This document shows, one piece after another, positions 10,344 through 19,335 of a stretch of DNA of 64,000 nt. The notes beneath the pieces were generated by a model, which saw only the letters and a list, made by a program, of their open reading frames with translations, did not search any database and was not told the origin of the DNA. The position numbers and the translations under genes were made by a program. This DNA comes from Verrucomicrobiota bacterium. GTDB lineage: Bacteria > Verrucomicrobiota > Verrucomicrobiia > Opitutales > UBA953. Within the stretch, counting starts at the first letter, position 1, and each line of letters starts with the position of its first letter. The stretch is taken from the NCBI GenBank assembly GCA_026397955.1, contig JAPLTV010000014.1, positions 62,001 to 126,000 of the forward strand, written 5' to 3'.

Positions 10344-12323
10344 TCAGCGAGTCGGAGCGGCGCCGCGGGAATTGCCCGTGCTCGAGGCGGCCGGGCGGAA
10401 GCGCAGGACGGCGTTCGGCGCGGCGGCGGTGGCGGGCGCGGACATCTCGACGTTGAAGAAGCCGACCGCACCCTTGACCGGGGTCACCGAGATGACCTTG
10501 GTGGCGAGGGGGAAGCGGGCGTCCACGATGAGCATGCCGGGTTTGAGGTCGATCGAGCCGGAGACGTCGTCGATGACCTTGGAGTCCTTGGCGAGCGTAC
10601 CGACGGCCTGGATTAGGGGGGTGAACGCGAAGACCGCGTTGGTGGCATCTTCGGCCACCGGGGCGGAAATCGTCAGCTGCTTGTCGACGACGCGCTTCTT
10701 GCGCTTCTTCTCGGGATCGTCGGGGTCGATGATCTCCTTGAACGTCGGCATCGCCACGAGCGTGGCGCCATCGGGGATGCCGCGTCCGCTGACGGGCATG
10801 CCGACGTAAAGGTCGTCGTAGTTGTGCAGGTCGTTGACCGTGCTGGTGCCCTTCTTGGCGTTACCGAACTTGACCATGATGGCGCTGCCTTCGGAAGCGG
10901 AGACGCAACGCTGAAGGATGGTGCCAGGCTTGTTGCCGTAGGCGCGCGAGGTGCTGATCAGGTAGAGGCGCGGGCCCTTGTTTTCGCGGGCGCCGGCGAA
11001 GGCCTTCTCCCACTCGTCTTCCCACTTCTTCTCTTCGGGGAAACGCTTGTCGCCGCCGTTGTTGCAGACCAGGCGTCCGGAGGCGGCGGCGGTGAGGGGC
11101 TTGCTGAGGGTGATGCTGACGTTATCTTTGATCTCGGTGACGGTCGTACCCTGCGGGATACCGGAGCCGAGGATGACCATGCCGACGATGAGGCCGGTGG
11201 TTTCCTTACACTGGACGACCGGCTGGCCGGAGGCGCCGCCGCTCGCGATGAGTGTGACCGAGCGGGCGAAACCGCCGCCCTGATTGGTGCGATCGGAGAA
11301 GACGACGGGAGGGTCGGCGCGCATGCCTTTGTCCGGCTTGTAAGCCGAGACGCCACCGATCGCCTTAGTACGAATCTGACGGACGCCGTCCTGGAAGTCG
11401 GAGAAGATGATCAAGGCGTCGTAGGTGCGGTCGTCCTTGAGGATATCGAGCCAGCCGCCGACGGAGCCCGTCTTGAAGTTACTGGCGTACTTCTTGTAGA
11501 TAGCTCGCCCAGCGGTGGTGAGCTTATTAATATTTGTCTCGGTCGAGACGACTTCTCCCTTGGCGTTCTTCTTGGAGCCGCCGCCCGTCGGACGATTAAG
11601 GAAAGGCGTACCCTTAAACTTTTCACCACCGACGACTTCGTTGTCATGGACGTCGACGAAGACCCCATTGCTCAGGTAGACGTCGGCGTCCGGGAACTTG
11701 TCGCGGATTTCCGCTTCGACCCGGTCGAGGTAAGGAAGCATCGAGGCCGAGGCGTCGAAATAGACCGCCAAGCGCTGGGAGAAGATGTTCGCGCCCATGA
11801 CCGGGCGGGCGACGAAGTTCTTGCCGCCGCCGGAGCCCATACCTTTACCCGTGCCGATACCGCCGCCGGCGCCGCCGCCGAAGCCCTTGGAGGCACCTCC
11901 GGCCATCGCGCCAGAGATCATCGAGGACGCCGAAGCGGAGTTCGGCATGTCAGGCAGCGCGATCGAAGCCGAGGCGCTCTTGGAAGTGATACGCGTGGTC
12001 GTCTTGGCGAGCGACTTGACGTTCTTCGGCTTAACCTTGCGCTCAGTGCTCTTGACGCGCTCACCGCCGGAACCGCCGCCCGCGCCTGTGGCGAAGGTGT
12101 TCGGGTCCTTCTTGGCGTTATCGGTGACCGTGGAGACAACGAAGGCCGCGGCGATGAAGACCAGCAGGACGTGAATCGCCAGGGAGACCGAAAGACCGCT
12201 GGCGCCGATGCGCTGCCAGAACGTGCGCTTCATGCGCTTCGATCCGAGGGAGTCTGATTCGACCTTGGTACGTTCAGTCGGAGGGACGTCGCCGGACGGG
12301 GGCGGGGGAGTTTCTTCAGTCAT
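10344..12323 (-). CDS. vWA-like protein with TonB/TolA-like S-x3-H TM anchor and inserted/appended beta-repeat modules (paralog 3)
   Basis: SLAIHVLLVFIAAAFVV TM; RITSKSASASIALPDM; ARPVMGANIFSQRLAVYFDASASM; TYDALIIFSDFQDGVR; repeats with GSGIPQGTTVTEI...ITLSKP and SGRGIPDGATLVAM...LTISAP. Start set to ATG 12323. Confidence 0.75.
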   Translation of the reverse strand: MTEETPPPPSGDVPPTERTKVESDSLGSKRMKRTFWQRIGASGLSVSLAIHVLLVFIAAAFVVSTVTDNAKKDPNTFATGAGGGSGGERVKSTERKVKPKNVKSLAKTTTRITSKSASASIALPDMPNSASASSMISGAMAGGASKGFGGGAGGGIGTGKGMGSGGGKNFVARPVMGANIFSQRLAVYFDASASMLPYLDRVEAEIRDKFPDADVYLSNGVFVDVHDNEVVGGEKFKGTPFLNRPTGGGSKKNAKGEVVSTETNINKLTTAGRAIYKKYASNFKTGSVGGWLDILKDDRTYDALIIFSDFQDGVRQIRTKAIGGVSAYKPDKGMRADPPVVFSDRTNQGGGFARSVTLIASGGASGQPVVQCKETTGLIVGMVILGSGIPQGTTVTEIKDNVSITLSKPLTAAASGRLVCNNGGDKRFPEEKKWEDEWEKAFAGARENKGPRLYLISTSRAYGNKPGTILQRCVSASEGSAIMVKFGNAKKGTSTVNDLHNYDDLYVGMPVSGRGIPDGATLVAMPTFKEIIDPDDPEKKRKKRVVDKQLTISAPVAEDATNAVFAFTPLIQAVGTLAKDSKVIDDVSGSIDLKPGMLIVDARFPLATKVISVTPVKGAVGFFNVEMSAPATAAAPNAVLRFRPAASSTGNSRGAAPTR

Positions 12324-12460
12324 TGAGAGAAGGGGGTGGGCAATCTTCCCCCCTGCCCCGCCTGCTTCAACCCTTTTTGCCCTCAAGCTGGGGGTGGAAC
12401 TCGCATAAGAAATGGCTTGCGAGTCGGCCCTAGCCGCTTTCTCCTTCGCCTCCCACTTAT

Positions 12461-12538
12461 TGCAGGGTGGAGCAGCCCGGTTAGCTCGTCAGGCTCATAA
12501 CCTGAAGGTCGTAGGTTCAAATCCTACCCCTGCACCCA
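12461..12538 (+). tRNA. tRNA-Met (CAT), probably initiator-type
   Basis: TGCAGGG...CCCTGCA acceptor, TGGAGCAGCCCGG D-region typical of initiator tRNAs, anticodon loop CTCATAA, T-arm GTAGGTTCAAATCCTAC, encoded CCA. Confidence 0.93.
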
Positions 12539-12686
12539 ATTTTAAGCCCTTGAAGGGCAGTCACTTAAAAGAGTGGCCAAAAAGATTAGGAATAGACTTG
12601 AACCAGCCGTAATTAATTGCACGGTATCAGGTATTAAATTTGTCCTACGGGACAATGGGGTAAGTAAGATAAAGCAGTAAAAAACA

Positions 12687-12716
12687 GGCGGCTTGCATAG
12701 GGGTATGCAAGCCGCC
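12687..12716 (+). terminator. Strong hairpin / putative terminator downstream of tRNA-Met
   Basis: GGCGGCTTGCATA-GGGG-TATGCAAGCCGCC followed by TCCTTTTT. Confidence 0.7.
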
Positions 12717-12755
12717 TCCTTTTTGGGGGATTGCTCCCCTGCCCTGGACACGAAA

Positions 12756-12782
12756 AAGCCCGGCACCTTGCGGACCGGGCTT
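12756..12782 (-). terminator. Rho-independent terminator of pilus ATPase operon
   Basis: AAGCCCGG...CCGGGCTT stem with T5 on the minus strand after pilC. Confidence 0.8.
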
Positions 12783-12804
12783 CGTCATTTCTACGCGGGC
12801 TGGC

Positions 12805-14049
12805 TTAGCCGCCGCCGGTCATCTTGGTGATGAGCGCGATGAGCGGCAGGAACATCGCGAGCACGATCGCGCCGACCACGACCGCGAGGAAGACGATGAG
12901 GACGGGTTCGATGATCGAAGTCAGCGCGGTGACGGCGTTATCCACTTCTTCGTCGTAGATGTCCGCGACGCGGTTGAGCATCTCGGGCAGCTGGCCGGTT
13001 TCTTCGCCGACCTGAATCATCGAGGTCACCATCTGCGGGAAGACGCCGGACTGCTCGAGCGGCACGGAGAGCGGCTCGCCGTCGCGGACGCGGTCATGCA
13101 CGCGCTCCAGCGACTTCGCGATGACGACGTTATCGAGCGTGTCGCGGGTGATCGAGATGGACTGCAGGATGGGGACGCCGGACGCCATGAGCGTTCCGAA
13201 CGTGCGGGCGAAGCGCGAGACCGAGACGATCTGCACGAAGGTGCCGACCTTGGGCAGGCGGAAGATAATCTGGTCAAAGATCTGCTTGCCCTTCTCCGTC
13301 GACAACCAGGTCTTCAGCCCGAAGTAAATGCCGAACACGAGGATCGGGGTGGCCCACCAGTAAACCGTCAGCAGCTGGGAGATGCCGATGACGAACTTCG
13401 TGAGAGGAGGCATCTCGGTCTTCTGGCCGTCGAGGAGCTTCTGGAAAGAAGGGACGACCTTCACCATCAGGATGTAGACGATGATGATGGCCACGGACAT
13501 AACGACGCCCGGGTAGACCATCGCGGACTTGACCTTCTTCTGGATGCGCTCGGCCTTTTCGCGAAACTTCGCAAGACGGTCGAGGACCTTGTCGAGCACG
13601 CCGCCCGCTTCACCGGCGCGGATCATGTTGACGAAGAGCTTGTCGAAGACCTTCGGGTGAGCCTGCATGGCTTCGGAAAGGTTATTACCTTGGGAGACGC
13701 TCTCGGCGACGTTGGCGAGGATGACCTTGAAGGCCGGGTTGCGCTCCTGCTTCGTAATCAGTTCGAGGGCGCGCAGGAGAGGCAGGCCAGCGACGATGAG
13801 CGTCGCCAGCTGGCGGGTCATGATGGTGACGTCATTCTGGCTGACCTTCGCCCCAAAGGAGAAGCCTCCCTTGGACGGGGCGGCCGGGGCGGAGGCGGGC
13901 TTCGCCGAGCCGGCGTCGTTGGCCAAAGTCGTGACCATCAGACCCTTCGCCATCAATTTCTGGCGGGCCTGTTCGTCATTGGTGGCTTCGATCTTGCCGG
14001 AGGTCTGCGCCCCGTTGCGATCGATGGCGGTGTACTTGTAGTCGGGCAT
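12805..14049 (-). CDS. pilC: Type IV pilus / type II secretion inner membrane platform protein (PilC/GspF)
   Basis: MPDYKYTAIDRNGAQTSGKIEATNDEQARQKL...LATLIVAGLPLLRALELI...VGEETGQLPEML; canonical T2SF family. Confidence 0.93.
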   Translation of the reverse strand: MPDYKYTAIDRNGAQTSGKIEATNDEQARQKLMAKGLMVTTLANDAGSAKPASAPAAPSKGGFSFGAKVSQNDVTIMTRQLATLIVAGLPLLRALELITKQERNPAFKVILANVAESVSQGNNLSEAMQAHPKVFDKLFVNMIRAGEAGGVLDKVLDRLAKFREKAERIQKKVKSAMVYPGVVMSVAIIIVYILMVKVVPSFQKLLDGQKTEMPPLTKFVIGISQLLTVYWWATPILVFGIYFGLKTWLSTEKGKQIFDQIIFRLPKVGTFVQIVSVSRFARTFGTLMASGVPILQSISITRDTLDNVVIAKSLERVHDRVRDGEPLSVPLEQSGVFPQMVTSMIQVGEETGQLPEMLNRVADIYDEEVDNAVTALTSIIEPVLIVFLAVVVGAIVLAMFLPLIALITKMTGGG

Positions 14050-14076
14050 GGGAGTGGTGGGGTGTTGTGTGAAAGG

Positions 14077-15759
14077 TTAGGTATACTTAAGGACTTCCTC
14101 GATGGAGGTATGGCCGTCGAAGATGCAGCGCAGGCCGTCTTCGCGGAGCGGACGCATGCCCGACTCGATCGCCTTCTGCTTCAGGACGAGCGTCGGGGCC
14201 TTCTGGGTGATGAGCGAACGAAGCTGGTCATTGATCGTCATCAGCTCGAAGAGGCCTTGGCGGCCCTTGTAGCCGGAGCGGTTACAGTCAGGGCAACCCT
14301 TGCCGTAGTAGAACTTCTTGTTGGCGATCTCGAGCGCATCGACGTCCAGCATATTGATGACGTCCTTGTCCGGCTCGTAGGCGGTACGGCAGGTCTTGCA
14401 CACGCGACGGAGTAGACGTTGGGCGAGCACGCCTTCGAGGGAAGCGGAGATAAGGAACGGCTCCAGGCCCATGTCGATGAGTCGGGTGACGGCACCGGGG
14501 GCGTCGTTAGTGTGGAGCGTGGAAAGCACGACGTGGCCGGTCAGCGAAGCCTGCACGGCGATCTGCGCGGTCTCGAGATCTCGGATTTCACCGACCATGA
14601 TGGTGTCCGGATCCTGTCGGAGGAACGAGCGGAGCGCCGCGGCGAAGGTCAGGCCGACCTGGTGGTTGATCGGCACCTGCATGATACCTTCCACTTCGTA
14701 TTCGACGGGGTCCTCGGCGGTCAGAATCTTGACGTCCTCGGTATTCACCTCGCGGAGCGCCGAGTAAAGCGTGGTCGTCTTGCCCGAACCAGTCGGACCG
14801 GTGACGATGAAGATACCGTTGGGGCGTCCCACCATGCCGCGGATGCCTTCCTTAATGTCATCCTGCATCGAGAGGGCCTCGAGGCTCAGGTTGACGACGG
14901 TCTTGTCCAGGATTCGAAGCACCACGGACTCGCCGAACTGCGTCGGCAGGGTCGACACACGAAGGTCGATCTGGCGGCCGCTGATGGTGGTCTTAATGCG
15001 TCCGTCCTGGGGCACGCGGCGCTCCGCGATATTGAGCGAAGAGAGGACCTTGACGCGGGCGATGACGGCCGAGGCGAGATTCTTGGGCGGCGGGGCCATT
15101 TCGTACAACGAGCCGTCGATGCGGAGACGGATGCGGAACTCGTGTTCGAAGGGCTCGAAGTGGATGTCCGATGCCTTGGCCTTAACACCTTCCTGAAGGA
15201 CGAGGTCGACGAAACGGATGATCGGTGCTTGGCTGGCCTGCTTGGTGACATCCTCGTCGGTGACGGCAGCGGTATCGACTTCGCCGAATTCACCGAGCAG
15301 GTCTTCCATCGAGGAAGAGGTGGCTTCGCCGTAGACGCGGGTGACGGCGGCTTCGACCTGGGCGGGGTCTGCCACGGCCAGTTCGATATCCTTCTGCAGG
15401 ATGAAGCTTAGTTCGCTGATGACGGACGAGTTGAAGGGATCCTTCGCAAGCAACGTGAGCTTGCCGGCTTCGTCGGCGACGGGCAACACGACGTACTTGT
15501 GGGCCTGCGGTGCCTTGAGCAGCTTGGTCAGGGCTTCGCCCGGGTCGGCTGGAACGACGGAATAGAACTGGACCTGAAGGTGGTCGGCGATGGCCTGCAG
15601 GATGGTCGGACGGTCGGCCAAGCCGGCGTCCACGAGGCTGTCGCTGAATGACTTGCCGGTGGTCGCGTGGGACTCCCAGATCTCCTCGGCCTGGGCAGGC
15701 GTCACGAGGCCTGCCTCGAGGGCGATATCACGGATCACGTCACTATGGTCGTCGAACAT
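14077..15759 (-). CDS. pilB: PilB/GspE-type assembly ATPase (paralog 1)
   Basis: [15 protein letters not shown] Walker [21 protein letters not shown], and CxxC...CxxC zinc module (CKTC / CPDC). Confidence 0.92.
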   Translation of the reverse strand: MFDDHSDVIRDIALEAGLVTPAQAEEIWESHATTGKSFSDSLVDAGLADRPTILQAIADHLQVQFYSVVPADPGEALTKLLKAPQAHKYVVLPVADEAGKLTLLAKDPFNSSVISELSFILQKDIELAVADPAQVEAAVTRVYGEATSSSMEDLLGEFGEVDTAAVTDEDVTKQASQAPIIRFVDLVLQEGVKAKASDIHFEPFEHEFRIRLRIDGSLYEMAPPPKNLASAVIARVKVLSSLNIAERRVPQDGRIKTTISGRQIDLRVSTLPTQFGESVVLRILDKTVVNLSLEALSMQDDIKEGIRGMVGRPNGIFIVTGPTGSGKTTTLYSALREVNTEDVKILTAEDPVEYEVEGIMQVPINHQVGLTFAAALRSFLRQDPDTIMVGEIRDLETAQIAVQASLTGHVVLSTLHTNDAPGAVTRLIDMGLEPFLISASLEGVLAQRLLRRVCKTCRTAYEPDKDVINMLDVDALEIANKKFYYGKGCPDCNRSGYKGRQGLFELMTINDQLRSLITQKAPTLVLKQKAIESGMRPLREDGLRCIFDGHTSIEEVLKYT

Positions 15760-15792
15760 GGGAATGGAGGGGGAAAGGGGTTGGGTTGAGTT

Positions 15793-16866
15793 TTAGCGGG
15801 CCGCTGCTCCGCCGCGCATGCGCTCACGCATGGCTTCGGGGTTCTGGCAGTAATTGAAGACTTCCTCCTCGGACACGGTGCCTTGGAAGAACAGGGCTAG
15901 CAAATCGCTGTCGAGAGTGCGCATGCCGCGGGCGCCGCCGGTCTCGATGTCGGTGAGGAGCTGGTAGGTCTTACCCTCGCGGATCTTCGCACCAATGCCG
16001 TCGGTACGCACCATGACCTCGAAGGCCGCAACGCGCTTATCGTCGGTGGTGTGCAGCAGACACTGCGAGATGACGGCGCTGAGAGAGGTGGAAAGCTGGG
16101 CGCGGATCTGGTCGCGAGCGGACGCCGGAAAGGCGTCGATAATGCGGTCGATTGTGCGCGTCGCCCCAGAGGTATGGAGCGTGCCGAGGACGAGGTGGCC
16201 GGTCTCCGCGGCGGTGACGGCGGCCTCGATGGTCTCGAGGTCGCGCATTTCGCCGATGAGGATGACGTCGGGGTCCTGACGGAGCGCGGCGCGGACGCCT
16301 TCCGAGAAAGAAGGCAGGTCGACGCCAACTTCGCGCTGGGTGACCAGGCAGTTCTTATGCGCGTGGGTATACTCGATCGGGTCCTCGATCGTGATGATGT
16401 GTCCCTGCTCGTTCTCATTGATCCAATTGATCATCGAGGCGAGCGTGGTCGACTTACCGGAGCCGGTCGGGCCCGTGACGAGCACCAGGCCGCGGGCGCG
16501 CTTGAGCATGTCCTTGATGACCGGAGGGAGGCGCAACTGCTCGAGCGTGAACATGGCCGAAGGCAGCAGGCGCAGCACCATGCCGTAGCCACCGAGGCCG
16601 CGGAACGCGTTGACGCGCAGACGAGTCTTATTGCGAAAGGAGAAGGCGAAATCGCAGCCGCCGTCGGCGTCAAGTCGGGCGGTCTGGGCCGGCGGAACGA
16701 CGGATATAACCATCGCCTTGGCGTCGGCTTCCGTGAGTGCCGGGCCATCGATGGAGACGATGTCGCCGTTGACGCGAAGGCTGGGGGAGCGGCCCACGCG
16801 GATGTGCAGGTCCGAAGCGCCATTCTCGATCATGGCCTCCAGCAGCTGATTCATCTCGTAGGCCAT
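15793..16866 (-). CDS. pilT: Type IV pilus retraction ATPase PilT
   Basis: MNQLLEAMIENGASDLHIRVGRSPSLRVNGD...GPTGSGKSTTLASMI...GEMRDLETIEAAVTAAETGHLVLGTLHT. Confidence 0.92.
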   Translation of the reverse strand: MAYEMNQLLEAMIENGASDLHIRVGRSPSLRVNGDIVSIDGPALTEADAKAMVISVVPPAQTARLDADGGCDFAFSFRNKTRLRVNAFRGLGGYGMVLRLLPSAMFTLEQLRLPPVIKDMLKRARGLVLVTGPTGSGKSTTLASMINWINENEQGHIITIEDPIEYTHAHKNCLVTQREVGVDLPSFSEGVRAALRQDPDVILIGEMRDLETIEAAVTAAETGHLVLGTLHTSGATRTIDRIIDAFPASARDQIRAQLSTSLSAVISQCLLHTTDDKRVAAFEVMVRTDGIGAKIREGKTYQLLTDIETGGARGMRTLDSDLLALFFQGTVSEEEVFNYCQNPEAMRERMRGGAAAR

Positions 16867-16870
16867 GGGC

Positions 16871-18595
16871 TTAGATGACGTCGTCGGCGACGGTGGCTCC
16901 GAGCACTTCCTCGATGGTCGTCATGCCGGAGGCGACCTTGCGCTGACCGTCCTCGCGCATGGTGCGCATGCCGGCCTCGCGGGCCTTACGACGGAGCTCG
17001 ACGAGATTGGAGCCGCCGTAGATCATCTCCTGGACCTCCTCGGTGATGACGAAGAGCTCGAAGACGCCGCGACGACCCTTGTAGCCGCGCTCGCCGCACT
17101 TGGGGCAGCCGGCACCCTTCATGGGCGTGGCGCTGGCGAGATCCTGCTCAGTCATGCCGATGGAGTAGAGTTCCTTGGCGGTCGGCTTGTAGGGGGCCGC
17201 ACAAGCCTGGCAATTACGACGCACCAGTCGCTGGGCGAGCGCGCCGCGCAAGGCCGCAGACACGAGGAACGGCTTGACGCCGATGTCCACGAGACGGGTG
17301 ACGGAGCTGACGGAGTCGTTGGTGTGGAGGGTCGAGAACACCATGTGGCCGGTGAGGGCCGCGTTGATCGCGATTTCCGCAGTCTCGAGATCTCGGATTT
17401 CACCAATCATGACGATGTTCGGCGCCTGACGAAGCATGGCGCGAAGGGCGGCGGAGAACGTCATGCCGACGTCGCGCTTCACCTGCACCTGATTGATGCC
17501 GGCCATCTGGTATTCGACGGGATCCTCGACGGTGATGATCTTGCGGTCCGGCTTATTGATGTAGTTCAGCGCCGAATAAAGCGTGGTCGACTTACCCGAA
17601 CCGGTCGGACCGGTGACGAGGAAGACGCCGTCCGAGCCCGAGATCAGGCCCTGGAACTTGGCTTGGTCGTCGGCGAAGAAGCCGAGCTCAGGGAGACCCA
17701 GCTTGAGGCCTTCCTTGTCGAGGATTCGCATGACGATCGATTCGCCGTAGACGGTCGGCAGGACCGAGACGCGCAAGTCAATGTCGCGGCCGCCGGTGCG
17801 GGCTTGGATGCGTCCATCCTGCGGGATGCGCTTCTCGGCGAGTGAGACTTCCGCCATGAGCTTGAGACGGGAGATGATTGAAGGCTGGAGGCGCTTGGGC
17901 GGGCCCTTCATCTCCTGCAGCACGCCGTCGACGCGGAAACGGACGCGAAAACGCTTCTCGAGAGGCTCGAGGTGGATGTCGGAAGCCTTCCGACGGATGG
18001 CGTCGACGATGAGCGAGTTGACGTAACGGATAATCGGCGCGTCGTCTTCCTTGACGTCGCCGCCCTGCGGGAGCTCGACGGCCAAGCCGTCATCGCCGCC
18101 CTTACCAAGGATGTCGGAATAGGAGGCGGACCCACCGATTTGCCCCCCGTTATAACAGCGTGAAATGGCTTCCTTGAGCGCGTCCGGAGGAGCCAGCTTC
18201 GGGTTGATGGCAAGCTTGAGCACGCGCGAGACGGAATCGATGGTCTCGGTGTCGAGCGGATCGGAGATGGCCAGCAGCAGTTCGTTGCCGTCCATCTGCA
18301 ACGGGAGGATGTTGTGCTTCTCGGCCTGTTCGCGGCTGATGAGCTTGAGGATATCGTCGGAGGGAGCGACCTGCGCGACATCCACGATTTCCATGTCGAA
18401 CTCTTGGCTAAGGGCGGCCGTGATCTTGGTCCAAGCGACCTTGTTGGTCTCGACCAGTTTGGCGATGGCCAGGGTGTCGGCATTCTGGCCGTCCGGGACG
18501 GGCTCGATGGCGGCACGGGCCTCTGTCACGTCGGCAGGGGACACCAGTCCCTTGTCCTGAATGAATTGGATGACGTAGTCGTCGGCGGTCGTCAC
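16871..18595 (-). CDS. PilB/GspE-type assembly ATPase (paralog 2)
   Basis: [53 protein letters not shown] / CPKC zinc module. Confidence 0.92.
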   Translation of the reverse strand: MTTADDYVIQFIQDKGLVSPADVTEARAAIEPVPDGQNADTLAIAKLVETNKVAWTKITAALSQEFDMEIVDVAQVAPSDDILKLISREQAEKHNILPLQMDGNELLLAISDPLDTETIDSVSRVLKLAINPKLAPPDALKEAISRCYNGGQIGGSASYSDILGKGGDDGLAVELPQGGDVKEDDAPIIRYVNSLIVDAIRRKASDIHLEPLEKRFRVRFRVDGVLQEMKGPPKRLQPSIISRLKLMAEVSLAEKRIPQDGRIQARTGGRDIDLRVSVLPTVYGESIVMRILDKEGLKLGLPELGFFADDQAKFQGLISGSDGVFLVTGPTGSGKSTTLYSALNYINKPDRKIITVEDPVEYQMAGINQVQVKRDVGMTFSAALRAMLRQAPNIVMIGEIRDLETAEIAINAALTGHMVFSTLHTNDSVSSVTRLVDIGVKPFLVSAALRGALAQRLVRRNCQACAAPYKPTAKELYSIGMTEQDLASATPMKGAGCPKCGERGYKGRRGVFELFVITEEVQEMIYGGSNLVELRRKAREAGMRTMREDGQRKVASGMTTIEEVLGATVADDVI

Positions 18596-18722
18596 AGTGG
18601 GGAAATCCGGGGCGGAAGATAGGGGTAGGGAGATTGTTCCTCAGAGAGGAGAACAACGGGGAAAAATAACCTAAATCTAGGCACCTTGCCCGCAATCGCA
18701 AATTAACCAAAGATGCCCGGTA

Positions 18723-19298
18723 TTACGGGGCCGGAAGCCGACCGACGAGCGCCGCGACCTGCTCGCGTAGAAATGGCTGGCCTCCATCGTTCCACAGGAC
18801 GGCATCAGACCGCTTAACCTTCTCCGATAGAGGTAGTTGCGAATTAATGCGTCGAGTGATTTCATCCTCATTGAGTCCCTTTTTAAGCAAGCGAGCTCGG
18901 CGCACCTCTTCAGAGCAGTCGACACACACGATCAGCTCGAATCCAGCGGTCAGGTTTTTTTCGAAAAGCAGCGGAATTTCAACCACGTGATGTCGTTTGG
19001 TATCTACGACGGCGGCCTGCCTAAGCCGTGCTACCTCCGGATGCGTCAGGCCCTCTAGGAAGGCCAGCTCTACCGGGTCAGCGAAAACTTTCGCGGCAAT
19101 CCATCGACGGTCGGGCCGACCATCCGGCCCCAGGCTGGCGTCGCCCCAACGGGCGCGCAGCTGGCTCACGGACGCGGCCGACTCCAAGACCTGACGTGCC
19201 AGCTGATCGGCATCGACGACATTGAATCCGAGCTCTGCAAAGCAGGCGGCCGCCGCGGACTTGCCGCAGCCGATACCGCCCGTGAGTCCGATGACCAT
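18723..19298 (-). CDS. coaE: Dephospho-CoA kinase
   Basis: MVIGLTGGIGCGKSAAAACFAELGFNVVDADQLARQVLE. Confidence 0.95.
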   Translation of the reverse strand: MVIGLTGGIGCGKSAAAACFAELGFNVVDADQLARQVLESAASVSQLRARWGDASLGPDGRPDRRWIAAKVFADPVELAFLEGLTHPEVARLRQAAVVDTKRHHVVEIPLLFEKNLTAGFELIVCVDCSEEVRRARLLKKGLNEDEITRRINSQLPLSEKVKRSDAVLWNDGGQPFLREQVAALVGRLPAP

Positions 19299-19335
19299 GC
19301 CCTACCCTACCTTCCCGGTCGGCCGAGGGCAAACC

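Noticed and set aside
12412-12612. Small + ORF overlapping tRNA-Met
   Set aside because: Contains the tRNA sequence in frame; not a plausible protein.
12542-12766. 74-aa minus ORF in the AT-rich spacer after tRNA-Met
   Set aside because: Spans the bidirectional terminators; no start signal or similarity evident.
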